The notes beneath the pieces are model-generated. The model saw only the letters and a program-made list of their open reading frames with translations. It searched no databases and was not told where the DNA came from. Made by a program: the position numbers and the translations under genes. This document shows, in pieces, positions 1-8,813 of a stretch of DNA of 16,581 nt (its first letter is position 1; every line of letters begins with the position of its first letter). This DNA is from Gallionella sp. UBA6045 (GTDB taxonomy: Bacteria > Pseudomonadota > Gammaproteobacteria > Burkholderiales > Gallionellaceae): NCBI GenBank assembly GCA_002429165.1, contig DIYV01000004.1:9303-25883 (forward strand), read 5' to 3'.

Positions 1-2
1 CC

Positions 3-1229
3 GATCACTGCACGATATGCCACAAATGCCTGAATCCCTGTCCGGTGGACATCGACTTCGGCGATGTGTCGATCGCGATGCGCAATTTCCTGCGCAAGCA
101 GGGCAAGAAAAAATTCAACCCGGTCACAACGATGTCGATGTTGTTCCTCAACGCCACCGACCCGACCACCATCAAGCTGGTGCGCAAGGTGATGATAGAG
201 TGGGGATACAAGGCACAGCGCATCGGCTACCAATTCGCCAGGCGTTTCGGCCTGCTGAAAGGCCAGCTCAAACACCCGCCTGCCACGGTGGGCGGCGCAA
301 CGATAAAATCCCAGGTTATTCACTTCATCAACAAACCGATGCCGGGCAACCTGCCGAAGAAGACCTCGCGGGCGCTGCTCGACATCGAGGACAACAGCGT
401 CGTGCCCATCATCCGCGACCCGCACAAAACCTGCGAGGACAGCGAAGCGGTGTTCTACTTCCCGGGTTGCGGTTCGGAGCGCCTGTTCGGCCAGGTCGGG
501 CTGGCGACACAGGCGATGCTGTACGAGACCGGCGCGATCACGGTGCTGCCGCCCGGCTATCTGTGCTGCGGGTATCCGCAGAATGCTTCCGGACAAGCAG
601 ACAAGGCCAACCAGATCACCACCGACAACCGCGTGCTGTTCCATCGCGTCGCGAACACGCTGAACTATCTCGACATCAAGACCGTGATCGTGTCGTGCGG
701 AACCTGCATGGACCAGCTGCAGAAATACCAGTTCGACAAGATATTCCCCGGCTGCCGCTTGCTCGACATCCACGAATACCTGTTAGAGAAAGGTATCAAG
801 GTGCAAGGTGCAAGTGGGGTGCGATACATGTACCACGACCCCTGCCACTCGCCGATGAAAACCTATCAGCCGCTCAAGGTGGTGAACGAGTTGATGGGTA
901 CCAATGTGCCGCTCAACGAACGCTGCTGCGGCGAATCCGGCACGTTCGGCGTGACCCTGCCGCAGATCGCGACACAGGTGCGCTTCCGCAAGGAAGAAGA
1001 GATGCGCAAGGGTGCAAACGCATTGCGCGCCGACGGATTCCAGGGAGAAGTGAAGATCCTGACGTCCTGCCCGTCCTGCCAACAGGGCCTGTCGCGCTAC
1101 AACGACGACAGCGGCACAACGGCTGACTACATCGTGGTGGAAATGGCCAAACACCTGCTTGGCGCGAACTGGTTGCCGGACTATGTTGCCAAAGCGAATA
1201 ACGGCGGGATTGAGCGGGTGCTGCTGTGA
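3..1229 (+). CDS. FAD/4Fe-4S oxidoreductase with two CCG domains, C-terminal part (5' end outside window)
   Basis: This is the C-terminal 408 residues of a larger protein; the reading frame is already open at the window edge. Seen: a ferredoxin-type cluster motif CxxCxxCxxxCP at the first visible residues (CTICHKCLNPCP), then two cysteine-rich CCG domains. The first runs from FPGCGSERLFG through YLCCGYPQ to VSCGTC; the second runs from YHDPCHSP through ERCCGESG to TSCPSC. CCG domains bind Fe-S clusters or hydrophobic carriers in heterodisulfide-reductase and glycolate/lactate-oxidase-type enzymes. Known: betaproteobacteria carry very long proteins (over 1,000 residues) fusing a DUF3683 region, an FAD-binding D-lactate-dehydrogenase-like domain, 4Fe-4S motifs and CCG domains, and this end fits that architecture. 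The substrate is unknown. The small ATG frame at position 45 is internal and not the true start. No terminator is seen after the stop. Confidence 0.85.
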   Translation, partial: DHCTICHKCLNPCPVDIDFGDVSIAMRNFLRKQGKKKFNPVTTMSMLFLNATDPTTIKLVRKVMIEWGYKAQRIGYQFARRFGLLKGQLKHPPATVGGATIKSQVIHFINKPMPGNLPKKTSRALLDIEDNSVVPIIRDPHKTCEDSEAVFYFPGCGSERLFGQVGLATQAMLYETGAITVLPPGYLCCGYPQNASGQADKANQITTDNRVLFHRVANTLNYLDIKTVIVSCGTCMDQLQKYQFDKIFPGCRLLDIHEYLLEKGIKVQGASGVRYMYHDPCHSPMKTYQPLKVVNELMGTNVPLNERCCGESGTFGVTLPQIATQVRFRKEEEMRKGANALRADGFQGEVKILTSCPSCQQGLSRYNDDSGTTADYIVVEMAKHLLGANWLPDYVAKANNGGIERVLL

Positions 1230-1317
1230 TTCGAAGTTAATTCAACACAGGAAATATCGCTGGAGCGAAATTTATCGCGCCCCTACTTGACTGCAAAGCG
1301 GGTCTGATAGAAAGTAC

Positions 1318-2955
1318 ATGCTCAAAACCGGGCCTCCTAATATGCTGACCTTGCCACTCGAACCGACCGACGACCGCGCCGATCCGCTTTTCAGGGATGC
1401 CAAAAGTTGCGCGCAATGGCTATCGCAGCTGCAACTGACCAACCTGCAACAGGCGCACAGCCTGTTGCTCACCCAGATAAACGAACTCACCCGTTTCCCG
1501 ATGAGCGGCATGGAACGCTTGAAAACGCTGGAGTTGCTGCGTGATACGGTTCACTACGTGCAAAGCGATTACGCAAAAAAACTCATCTCCAGGCCGCTGC
1601 CGTTGAGTGAAAACGAGCTGATTATTTTCTTTTCCATCGTGCAGCTTTGGCAGGCAATGACACTCGGCTATCAACGTTGCCTGCAAGCCTACATTGACGG
1701 CGACAAGCAACTCGGCAAGCGTGGCGCCTTCCTTTGCCAACGCTGCCTGTTGTATGGCGGACTGGCAATTGCAGAGCACTTGCGCACACGTTATGAATTC
1801 GATGCCAGGCAATGGCAGCAACTGCACGGGTTGTATGGGTTTGCCGAAGAACAAGGACTGCAATTCAAGGAAATCCGGGAACCGTTGAATGAAGGCGCGC
1901 CGCCCAGCAGTTGTCATAACACCTATGTAAAAACCCTGCTTACCTGCTATGCGCGTACGGCAGAACTCACCCGTTCACAACTGCTGCTGCTGGATTCCTG
2001 GCTGACGGAATGGAGCAATGCAGTTCCTGTGGAGCGCAGCTATACAACCAGCAGGGGCGATGCCCAGCCTCTTGCGCTGGACCTTGCCAGCACGAAAGGA
2101 CTGCAGCCGGTCAAACTTGTAACGCATAACGGCAACATGCGCTATCTGGCACTGGTGCCGCTTAGCAAATTGCTGCGCGTAAAGACCATCCTGTTACAGC
2201 AGGGCCAGACCCCCCAACAGGTAAAACTCGGCGACATTAACAGCGGACAAGAGTGTATTGAGTTGCTCACCTTTTTGCATCAGTGCTGGTGCGAAGACCA
2301 CAACACGCGTTTTGGTGAACGGAATCCCAACTCGCAACACGCGCAACTTTGCTATCAACGCGAAAATATTTACGCCCTGCTGTCCGGCAAAGCCTTCAAA
2401 CAAACTGCTGTGACCAACAGCATGGTACAACAGCAAATCGAAGCCTATGGCCGGGTGCTGCAGGACTCTCCCACCCAGACACAGCCCGGATCCGGTATCC
2501 CGCTGGAAGACTGGCATTTCGAAAATCAAAGCATCCTTGGCGCAAAGCTTATGCGCGTTGACACACTCGGGGGAAGGCTGAACCACAATCAGCTGGTTGC
2601 CTTGCGCATCGGCGATGCCGAAACTTTCATGCTGGGGGCTACGTCATGGCTGAGCGTGACACGCACCGGACAGTTATGCATCGGGGTACGTTATCTGCCT
2701 GGAACCATTCAGACCATTATCATTCACAGTGCCGACGCAGGCATGTCTGCGTCCGATATGGCCGCCCCCGGATTTTTACTGCAAGCTGTCCCGGCATTGA
2801 AGACCCCCCCCAGTCTGATCATCCCGAACAACTGGTTCAAACCCGGGCGTGTACTGGATATCCAGCATCGGAACGGCGAAAAACAGAAGGCAAAAATGGA
2901 CTTCAGCGTGGAGCGCGGGATCGATTACGAGCGAGTCAGTTTTACGCTGGTGTAA
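1318..2955 (+). CDS. Uncharacterised 545-residue protein, possibly with a C-terminal PilZ-like domain
   Basis: I cannot name this gene. It is a soluble, mostly alpha-helical, Gln/Leu-rich protein with no signal peptide and no obvious membrane segment. Residues about 90-260 are rich in Leu, Gln and Cys. The last ~130 residues change character to a beta-rich stretch (around LNHNQLVALRIGD and LCIGVRYLPG). By order and spacing this recalls PilZ-like domains at the end of long betaproteobacterial proteins, but the RxxxR c-di-GMP motif is not clearly present, so the assignment is weak. It converges on the diguanylate cyclase gene with only 29 bases between stops, which makes a c-di-GMP link attractive but unproven. 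Start choice is uncertain: ATG 1318 gives 545 residues behind a weak purine stretch, and ATG 1342 gives 537 residues with no better ribosome site. Confidence 0.75.
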   Translation: MLKTGPPNMLTLPLEPTDDRADPLFRDAKSCAQWLSQLQLTNLQQAHSLLLTQINELTRFPMSGMERLKTLELLRDTVHYVQSDYAKKLISRPLPLSENELIIFFSIVQLWQAMTLGYQRCLQAYIDGDKQLGKRGAFLCQRCLLYGGLAIAEHLRTRYEFDARQWQQLHGLYGFAEEQGLQFKEIREPLNEGAPPSSCHNTYVKTLLTCYARTAELTRSQLLLLDSWLTEWSNAVPVERSYTTSRGDAQPLALDLASTKGLQPVKLVTHNGNMRYLALVPLSKLLRVKTILLQQGQTPQQVKLGDINSGQECIELLTFLHQCWCEDHNTRFGERNPNSQHAQLCYQRENIYALLSGKAFKQTAVTNSMVQQQIEAYGRVLQDSPTQTQPGSGIPLEDWHFENQSILGAKLMRVDTLGGRLNHNQLVALRIGDAETFMLGATSWLSVTRTGQLCIGVRYLPGTIQTIIIHSADAGMSASDMAAPGFLLQAVPALKTPPSLIIPNNWFKPGRVLDIQHRNGEKQKAKMDFSVERGIDYERVSFTLV

Positions 2956-2984
2956 GCGCCGGACATTATGAATTCTCCTGCAAC

Positions 2985-4697
2985 TCACGCCGCAGGGGCG
3001 TGGCTCACCCGGTTTCTTCCTTCGCGCTTGGATTGATAGAGACAGGCATCGGCAGCGGAGATGAGCGCTTCCATGGACGTGCATTGCGCCGTCCTTTGGG
3101 CAACACCAAAACTTGCAGTGAAGGAAATATCTTCCCCGTGATACGGCAACCGCATCTCGGATATGACAACACGCAGCCTTTCTGCCAAAGCAATTGCCGC
3201 ATCAAGATTCGTTTCCGGCAGAAGCAGGATGAACTCCTCGCCACCCCACCTGGCCAGCACATCACCATCCCTGGCCGATCTCGCGAGGATGGCTGCCACC
3301 GCGATCAGTACTTCATCGCCGCAAGCGTGACCATGGGTATCGTTGATCTGTTTGAACCTGTCGATATCAAGTTCAATTACGGAAATATCCCGCAAATTGC
3401 GCAGCGCGGTACTCCAGACAGGCTTCACAATCTGGTAAAAAGCCCGGCGATTGTTCATCCCTGTCAACGGGTCGACCCTTGCCATGAGTTCCGCCTGGAA
3501 CTTCTCCTGTTGGCCGACACGGAACTGGTACGCCAGAGCCAGCGCAAGGACGGATGCATCGATGAGCATCCCGATCTCGACAGCCCGATAGGTAAACGCG
3601 TTATATGGAATGAATCCGGCCACTGACAGATCGGTCAGCAGCGCGCCCGCCATCGCGGCGATCGCGCCGAACAGAAAATAACGTGCAGGTTTATGCCCGG
3701 AGCGGACGGCCAGCACGCCCAGCAGGATCATCAGGCAGGAAAATACGAAGACAAAAACAAACGCAACAGCCAGACCCGATGCATTGTAGTCGAACAGAAA
3801 GGCGGCAAGCAGAAGCAAAGCGAACAGCGCGCATATCTGGATGACTATCCGGTGCATGCGGGGAAAATGGGTGCGCGTATCCAGAAAATTGGCGGCAAAC
3901 AACAGGCCGGTGATACCGCATAACTCCATCAGGAATGGGATGATCCAGAGTTGCAGACCCGCATGTTCCGGCCATAGCCATGCATATCCATGCCCGGTAT
4001 AGGCAATGTTCAGCAGCACAAACGAGGCCAGATATACGGCATAGAAAATATAGCGGCGGCTGCGCAGGCCGATATAAAGTATCGCGTTGTATGCCAGCAG
4101 CGCAAACAGGAATCCATACACAAAACCATAGCTGTAGCTTTGCCACCGGTCGGAGGAAATTGCAGCGCCGGGCGTCCGCAGAAAGACCGGGACGACCATA
4201 GGATCGCTCGTCTCCACGCGGATGTAGACCTCGCTGATTCCGTTATCGAACGCATGATCGACAGCGAAGAAACGACTGTCGATCGGACGCTGTGCGAATT
4301 TCAGCCCGTCACCCAGGTGGTAGCTGGCAACGACATCGCGGCCAACCCGAAAGTAGATGTCGACCTGGTCCAGCCATGATGTCTCTATCGATAACCTCCG
4401 GAGCAGTTTTTTGCCGGTACGGTTTTCCACTTCGAAGTGAATCCAGACTGGTTGCGAGCCGATCCCGAAATCGAGAACGGGCGCATCACCGGAATGAAAA
4501 TTCCCATTGCCATAAGCCGCGATGGCCTCGTTGATCGCCAGCCTGGTGCCTCTCTCCTTGAGGTAACTCGAATCGAGGCCGATCGCATTTTCGGGGGGAC
4601 TCTCCGCCGACACCGGATCCGCCAGGGCGACCGAACCCCAGCACAGCGAAAGAAGCACGAGAAGCACGGCGAGAATGCGATCGCAGGCCGACATCAT
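2985..4697 (-). CDS. 7TMR-DISM sensor diguanylate cyclase (GGDEF)
   Basis: This 570-residue membrane enzyme should make cyclic di-GMP from two GTP. Seen: an N-terminal signal peptide (hydrophobic segment about residues 8-24, ending SVALA); a periplasmic beta-rich DISMED2-type sensor domain at about 35-175 (with the PVWIHFEVEN motif); a seven-helix 7TMR-DISM membrane domain at about 188-392; and a cytoplasmic GGDEF domain at about 408-565. The active-site loop is intact (GGEEF, residues 485-489). The inhibitory product-binding site RxxD is present (R476, D479), so feedback inhibition is expected. The DPLTGMNNRRAF entry motif is canonical. There is no EAL domain. It lies 56 bases downstream of phoR on the same strand with no terminator seen between, so it may be cotranscribed with phoBR. 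The periplasmic ligand is unknown. Confidence 0.93.
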   Translation of the reverse strand: MMSACDRILAVLLVLLSLCWGSVALADPVSAESPPENAIGLDSSYLKERGTRLAINEAIAAYGNGNFHSGDAPVLDFGIGSQPVWIHFEVENRTGKKLLRRLSIETSWLDQVDIYFRVGRDVVASYHLGDGLKFAQRPIDSRFFAVDHAFDNGISEVYIRVETSDPMVVPVFLRTPGAAISSDRWQSYSYGFVYGFLFALLAYNAILYIGLRSRRYIFYAVYLASFVLLNIAYTGHGYAWLWPEHAGLQLWIIPFLMELCGITGLLFAANFLDTRTHFPRMHRIVIQICALFALLLLAAFLFDYNASGLAVAFVFVFVFSCLMILLGVLAVRSGHKPARYFLFGAIAAMAGALLTDLSVAGFIPYNAFTYRAVEIGMLIDASVLALALAYQFRVGQQEKFQAELMARVDPLTGMNNRRAFYQIVKPVWSTALRNLRDISVIELDIDRFKQINDTHGHACGDEVLIAVAAILARSARDGDVLARWGGEEFILLLPETNLDAAIALAERLRVVISEMRLPYHGEDISFTASFGVAQRTAQCTSMEALISAADACLYQSKREGRNRVSHAPAA

Positions 4698-4753
4698 TTG
4701 GCGACAATTGTCATGAAGAAAGCGGGGAAGTGAATCCGGAAAACAGATTGCAG

Positions 4754-6049
4754 TTATTGTAATGCGCGCTTTGCCGGAAACACCAGCGAAAAGGTGCTGC
4801 CTTTGCCTTCCTCGCTAAGCACTTCCAGCTTGGCCTGATGGCGCATCGCAATGTGCTTGACGATCGCGAGCCCCAACCCTGTTCCCCCCGTTTCACGTGA
4901 GCGGCTGCGATCGACCCGGTAGAAACGTTCGGTGAGTCGCGGTATATGCTGTGCGGCAATGCCGATACCGCTGTCCTGTACCGAGAACACCGGCTGACCG
5001 TCGCGTTCGAACCAGCGCAACAGAATCGCGCCGCCTTCCGGCGTATAGCGGATGGCATTACTGACCAGATTGCCGAACGCACTGTGCAGTTCATCGCGAT
5101 TGCCAAGCAGGTTGGCAGTGCCTGCGATATCGATCTGCATAGGATGTAGCCCCCCGCTCAGCAACTTGCCATCCTGATAAACCTCGTTGAGCAACCCTTT
5201 TATATCCACAGTTTCTTCGCGCAACGGACTCTGTTCGTTTTCCAGCCTCGACAGGGTCAACAAATCAGCCACCAGACTGTCCATCCGTCTGGTTTGCTCG
5301 GCCATCAATTGCAAAGCCCGCCGGGCACTGTCCTGATTGAGGTCGGGCATATCCTCCAGGTTTTCGACGAATCCGCTCACCACAGTCAGCGGGGTGCGCA
5401 GCTCGTGCGACACATTGGCGACGAAATCGCGGCGCATGGCCTCGATGCGCTCGAACTGGGTAATGTCGCGGCTGATCAATAATCGCTTGTTGCCGCCGTA
5501 GGGGATGAGCTTGATGGATAACACCATATCGTCATGGCGCGCCGGAACCATGATCAGCGGCTCATTGAAACTTGACTCGTGAAGGTATTCGATGAATTCC
5601 GGCTGGCGCACCAGATAAGTGATGTCCTGCAGAATGTCGTGTTCGGCATCAAGGTGGAAATGTTGCTGGGCAAGCGGGTTGAACCATTCGAGGCGATTCA
5701 CTTCATTAAGGATCGCCACACCTTCAGGCAATGCGGAAGTGGCTTGTTCGATGTGTTGCAATTCGGCAGCCAGCTCTTTTTTGGTCTGGTTATGCTGCTT
5801 GACCATCTTGTATAACCGCGTAAAGACCTCGTCCCATATTCCGCCCGCTTCGGGAATAGTTTCCAGGCGCGCATCGCCCAACCATTGCCCGAGCTTGAAC
5901 AATTGACGCGCGCGATATGCCATCACCATCAGCAGCACGATCAGCATGAACAACAGCGCGATGGTGGTCGAGAACATGCTCCACATCAACAACGCTGCCA
6001 GCGCGCTGAACACCACAGGCAGACTTACCCGGAACCAGAAGTCTTGCAA
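4754..6049 (-). CDS. phoR: Phosphate regulon sensor histidine kinase PhoR
   Basis: This 431-residue inner-membrane kinase senses phosphate status through the Pst/PhoU complex and phosphorylates PhoB. Seen: two N-terminal membrane segments at about residues 8-24 and 27-45; a PAS region at about 95-195; and a HisKA dimerisation domain with phosphoacceptor His215 in NVSHELRTPL. The HATPase domain has an N box (NLVSNAIRYTPEGG), a G1 box (DSGIGIA) and a G2 box (GGTGLGLAIVKHI). Length and architecture match proteobacterial PhoR. The start lies 9 bases after the phoB stop, so phoB and phoR form one transcription unit. No periplasmic sensor domain of useful size is present, which fits PhoR and argues against other kinases. 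An orthologue of another OmpR-family kinase is possible but unlikely next to this phoB. Confidence 0.94.
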   Translation of the reverse strand: MQDFWFRVSLPVVFSALAALLMWSMFSTTIALLFMLIVLLMVMAYRARQLFKLGQWLGDARLETIPEAGGIWDEVFTRLYKMVKQHNQTKKELAAELQHIEQATSALPEGVAILNEVNRLEWFNPLAQQHFHLDAEHDILQDITYLVRQPEFIEYLHESSFNEPLIMVPARHDDMVLSIKLIPYGGNKRLLISRDITQFERIEAMRRDFVANVSHELRTPLTVVSGFVENLEDMPDLNQDSARRALQLMAEQTRRMDSLVADLLTLSRLENEQSPLREETVDIKGLLNEVYQDGKLLSGGLHPMQIDIAGTANLLGNRDELHSAFGNLVSNAIRYTPEGGAILLRWFERDGQPVFSVQDSGIGIAAQHIPRLTERFYRVDRSRSRETGGTGLGLAIVKHIAMRHQAKLEVLSEEGKGSTFSLVFPAKRALQ

Positions 6050-6058
6050 AATTATTTC

Positions 6059-6745
6059 CTAGTTAATCGAAAAACGATAACCGCTGCCGCGCACGGTTTG
6101 AACCACACGATCCATTTCGACCGGCTCCAAAGCAGCGCGCAGCCGGCGTATATGCACATCCACCGTGCGCTCTTCCACGAAAACCTGCGTACCCCATACC
6201 TGGTCGAGCAATTGCGTACGACTATACACGCGCTCGGGGTGGGTCATAAAAAAATGCAACAGGCGAAACTCCGTCGGTCCCAATTCGATCGCCTTGCCAT
6301 TTGCCGTCACGCGATGGGACGATGGCGACAACTCCAATCCCTCCGCGGCCACCGTTTCGTCGGGCATTGCCGGGATATGGCGGCGCAATACGGCACGGAT
6401 CCGCGCCATCAACTCGCGCGGGGAGAACGGTTTGGTGATGTAATCATCCGCACCCGACTCCAGGCCCAATATCTTGTCGCGCTCATCGCCGCGTGCAGTC
6501 AGCATGATAATCGGGATATCTTTTGTTCGCGCATCCGCACGAAATTGTTTCGCAAGGATCACGCCGCTGGTATTCGGCAGCATCCAGTCCAGCAATATCA
6601 GATCCGGCGCCGCGCCGCGTATCTGCTGCCACGCGCTATCCGCGTCTTCGGCGCGCAAAGCCTGAAAGCCGGCCTGCATCACATTGAACGCCAGCAACTC
6701 CTGTATCGCCGGCTCATCTTCAACAATCAAAATCTTCGCATTCAT
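6059..6745 (-). CDS. phoB: Phosphate regulon response regulator PhoB
   Basis: This 228-residue OmpR/PhoB-family transcription factor activates phosphate-starvation genes by binding Pho boxes. Seen: a receiver domain at residues 1-120 with acidic pocket E9/D10, phosphoacceptor D53 (LLDWMLPN), T83 and K105 in the switch region (TKPF). The C-terminal winged-helix domain at about 130-226 carries the family's recognition-helix region ([15 protein letters not shown]) and the ending GSGYRFSI. A good Pho box lies about 50 bases upstream of the start, indicating autoregulation, as is typical for phoBR operons. It is followed at 9 bases by phoR. Length is as expected for the family. Confidence 0.96.
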   Translation of the reverse strand: MNAKILIVEDEPAIQELLAFNVMQAGFQALRAEDADSAWQQIRGAAPDLILLDWMLPNTSGVILAKQFRADARTKDIPIIMLTARGDERDKILGLESGADDYITKPFSPRELMARIRAVLRRHIPAMPDETVAAEGLELSPSSHRVTANGKAIELGPTEFRLLHFFMTHPERVYSRTQLLDQVWGTQVFVEERTVDVHIRRLRAALEPVEMDRVVQTVRGSGYRFSIN

Positions 6746-6795
6746 GATTTATACCTCATCTTCACATCCCACAATTGATCCGGGATTGCGAGAAT

Positions 6796-6813
6796 ATGAA
6801 CAAATTATGACAG
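6796..6813 (-). promoter_or_regulatory. Pho box (PhoB operator) upstream of phoB
   Basis: On the minus strand the site reads CTGTCATAATTTGTTCAT. It consists of two 7-base direct repeats (CTGTCAT and TGTTCAT) separated by a 4-base A/T spacer, matching the enterobacterial Pho box consensus closely. It lies 51 bases upstream of the phoB start, in the position expected to replace the -35 element. I see no convincing -10 hexamer at the ideal distance, so the transcription start is not assigned. Confidence 0.8.
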
Positions 6814-6919
6814 GAAGATGACACTCGTTGATTTTATGTTTGGACGGACGATGAGGCAACAGCTACGTCATATGCTCGGTGTGGCTGGAATTGTAGCAGC
6901 CCTTCAAGTCATGGACGTG

Positions 6920-6942
6920 AAAAAGCCACCCCGAAAGGTGGC
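6920..6942 (-). terminator. Intrinsic terminator of the peroxiredoxin gene
   Basis: On the minus strand a 6-base GC-rich stem (GCCACC / GGTGGC) with a 6-base loop is followed directly by TTTTT. It begins 24 bases past the peroxiredoxin stop and separates that gene from the phoB promoter region. Confidence 0.85.
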
Positions 6943-6965
6943 CTGGATAGAATACGCAAACCGCG

Positions 6966-7568
6966 CTATAGCTCTTTGGCGTGAGTGGCCAGATATTTCG
7001 CTACACCCTCAGTCGAAGCATTCATGCCTGCCTTGCCTTTGCTCCAGCCTGCCGGGCACACTTCGCCGTGTTCCTCGGTGAATTGCAGTGCATCGACCAT
7101 GCGCAGCATTTCGTCGATGTTGCGGCCCAACGGCAGATCGTTCACCACCTGGTGACGCACCACTCCGGCACGGTCTATCAGGAATGAACCGCGGTAAGCC
7201 ACGCCGCCATCGGCTTCCACATCGTAGGCCTTGCAGATTTCGTGCTTGATGTCGGCCACCAGCGGATAACGGACCTGGCCGATACCGCCGTTGTTGACCG
7301 GGGTGTTCTTCCAGGCGAAGTGGGAGAATTGCGAATCGATGGAAACACCGATGATCTCCACATTGCGCTTCTTGAATTCATCCAGTCTGTGATCGAAAGC
7401 GATCAGTTCCGACGGGCATACAAAAGTAAAATCCAGCGGATAGAAAAATATGACGGCATATTTCCCGTCGATATATTTTTTCAGATTGAACGTTTCGTTA
7501 AAGTCGTTGTTGCCCATCACGGCAACAGCGTTGAAATCGGGGGCGGCTTTGCCGACGAGTACAGCCAT
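6966..7568 (-). CDS. Typical 2-Cys peroxiredoxin (Prx1/AhpC type)
   Basis: This 200-residue cytosolic thiol peroxidase reduces hydrogen peroxide, organic peroxides and probably peroxynitrite. Seen: peroxidatic Cys51 in the canonical TFVCPSE motif (with P44 upstream) and resolving Cys171 in HGEVCPAGW, so both cysteines of the typical 2-Cys class are present. A GGIG loop at about residues 94-97 and a C-terminal KYLATHAKEL helix recall the GGLG/YF elements linked to overoxidation sensitivity, though the second is not an exact YF. The start is supported by a strong ribosome site (AAGGAG at 7575-7580, 6 bases before ATG). It appears monocistronic, with its own promoter and terminator. No ahpF or other reductant gene is adjacent, so the electron donor is unknown. 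Confidence 0.96.
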   Translation of the reverse strand: MAVLVGKAAPDFNAVAVMGNNDFNETFNLKKYIDGKYAVIFFYPLDFTFVCPSELIAFDHRLDEFKKRNVEIIGVSIDSQFSHFAWKNTPVNNGGIGQVRYPLVADIKHEICKAYDVEADGGVAYRGSFLIDRAGVVRHQVVNDLPLGRNIDEMLRMVDALQFTEEHGEVCPAGWSKGKAGMNASTEGVAKYLATHAKEL

Positions 7569-7606
7569 GACTTTCTCCTTGAGAGTGAATTATTTTTGAG
7601 GCGCGC

Positions 7607-7635
7607 AATTTAGACTTTTGCCACCGCCGCGTCAA
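7607..7635 (-). promoter_or_regulatory. Sigma-70-like promoter of the peroxiredoxin gene
   Basis: On the minus strand a -35 TTGACG and a -10 TAAATT are separated by exactly 17 bases, with the expected start about 30 bases upstream of the peroxiredoxin ATG. No OxyR site was recognised. Confidence 0.55.
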
Positions 7636-7737
7636 CCTTGTGTTGCTTGTGGACTTTTAACTGGTCCGGATGCGGCACTGTCGGCTGTCGAATTGTCCGG
7701 CACCGGCCTGTTCCGGTTCAGGCCCGAAACCGCCAGC

Positions 7738-8766
7738 TCAAAACGGTTCGGTCAGGTCACGCCACATCGTCATCACCAGAGCCATGAGCGCCGGGCCCAC
7801 GAACAAACCGATCAATCCGAAAACCTCGACACCGCCGAGTATGCCGAACAGCACCCACAGGAAGGGCAATTTGACGGCGTCGCCGATGATTTTCGGGCGC
7901 ACAAAATGGTCGCCGATGAATAGCACCAGCATGCCGAATGTGAAAACCGCGACCGCTGCAAGCATGCTCCCCTTGGCCAGCAGAACAAGGGACACGCCGC
8001 CAAAAATAATGGGGGCTGCAAAGGGGATCATCGCAAGCACGCCTGTCAGCAGAGCCAATAGGGCAGGATGGGGGGCGCCTGCCAGCAAGTAGGAGATGCC
8101 GATCAGCAGACCTTCCGCAAACCCGACCAGAACCAGCCCGCTTACCGTAGCCCGGATTGCAACGGCGGCCTGTAAGCCATAACGGTCACCGCTCTCGCCA
8201 GTCAGTTTATTCAGCAAACCGAGAGTTTTGCGCGACAGGTCCTTGCCGCCCCGATAAAGAAAGAAGATCACAACGATGGTAAACAACAGGGTAATCAGGC
8301 GGTGAGCGACCTGGATACCGAACCTTCGCGCATACTCCGCCAACGATGCGTTATCGCTTTGACCGATCAGGCTGGACAGCGCGGCGGGATCGGACAGATT
8401 CTCGCGCCACCAGGCAGTGGCCGAGTCGCCTATCACGGGAATACCGGGCACCCACTCCGGAACAGCGATACCGGTCTTCTGCGCAACCAGCATCCAGTGG
8501 GTCACGGTGCCGGCCTCTGCTGCGGCATGAAATAACACATAGCCGATCGGAAAGAAAAACAATGCGGCAACGAGTGACGTCATCACGATCGCCACACCGG
8601 TATCGCCCAGCTTTGTTTTGACCTCCACCAGAAGGCGCAGCGGCCAGGTGGCGATGACAATCACGGCCGCCCATAACATTGCCGGAATAAAACCATGCAA
8701 CAGCCATGCGGCCGAAGCGAGCAGTATGATGGAAAGGTAGACCCGGAGTTTGTCCTGCGCCAGCAT
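7738..8766 (-). CDS. AI-2E family transporter (PerM/YdiK-like)
   Basis: This is a 342-residue polytopic inner-membrane protein. Seen: paired hydrophobic segments at the N-terminus (about residues 8-45) and at 55-85, a long hydrophilic middle of about 100 residues, then a run of membrane helices. The family signature is near the C-terminus: a conserved GDHFVRPKIIGD stretch followed by GILGGVEVFGLIGLFVGP. The family is annotated as autoinducer-2 exporters after TqsA, but characterised members also act in Na+/H+ exchange or have unknown substrates, so the substrate is not assigned. It starts 47 bases after the stop of the BtuM-like gene on the same strand and may be read through from it. Its downstream side shows a GC-rich inverted repeat (about 7703-7722) without a T-run, so no terminator is called. 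Confidence 0.9.
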   Translation of the reverse strand: MLAQDKLRVYLSIILLASAAWLLHGFIPAMLWAAVIVIATWPLRLLVEVKTKLGDTGVAIVMTSLVAALFFFPIGYVLFHAAAEAGTVTHWMLVAQKTGIAVPEWVPGIPVIGDSATAWWRENLSDPAALSSLIGQSDNASLAEYARRFGIQVAHRLITLLFTIVVIFFLYRGGKDLSRKTLGLLNKLTGESGDRYGLQAAVAIRATVSGLVLVGFAEGLLIGISYLLAGAPHPALLALLTGVLAMIPFAAPIIFGGVSLVLLAKGSMLAAVAVFTFGMLVLFIGDHFVRPKIIGDAVKLPFLWVLFGILGGVEVFGLIGLFVGPALMALVMTMWRDLTEPF

Positions 8767-8813
8767 GGTTTAACTGAAAGCCGGTTCAGGCTGCCGGACC
8801 GTTCCCGGCAAAA

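Noticed and set aside
6814..6919. Possible small gene or RNA between the Pho box and the peroxiredoxin terminator
   Set aside because: No start with a ribosome site, no recognised motif and no terminator of its own; nothing supportable is seen.
7703..7722. GGCCTG/CAGGCC inverted repeat after the AI-2E gene as a terminator
   Set aside because: No T-run follows on the minus strand and the loop is long; not enough to call.
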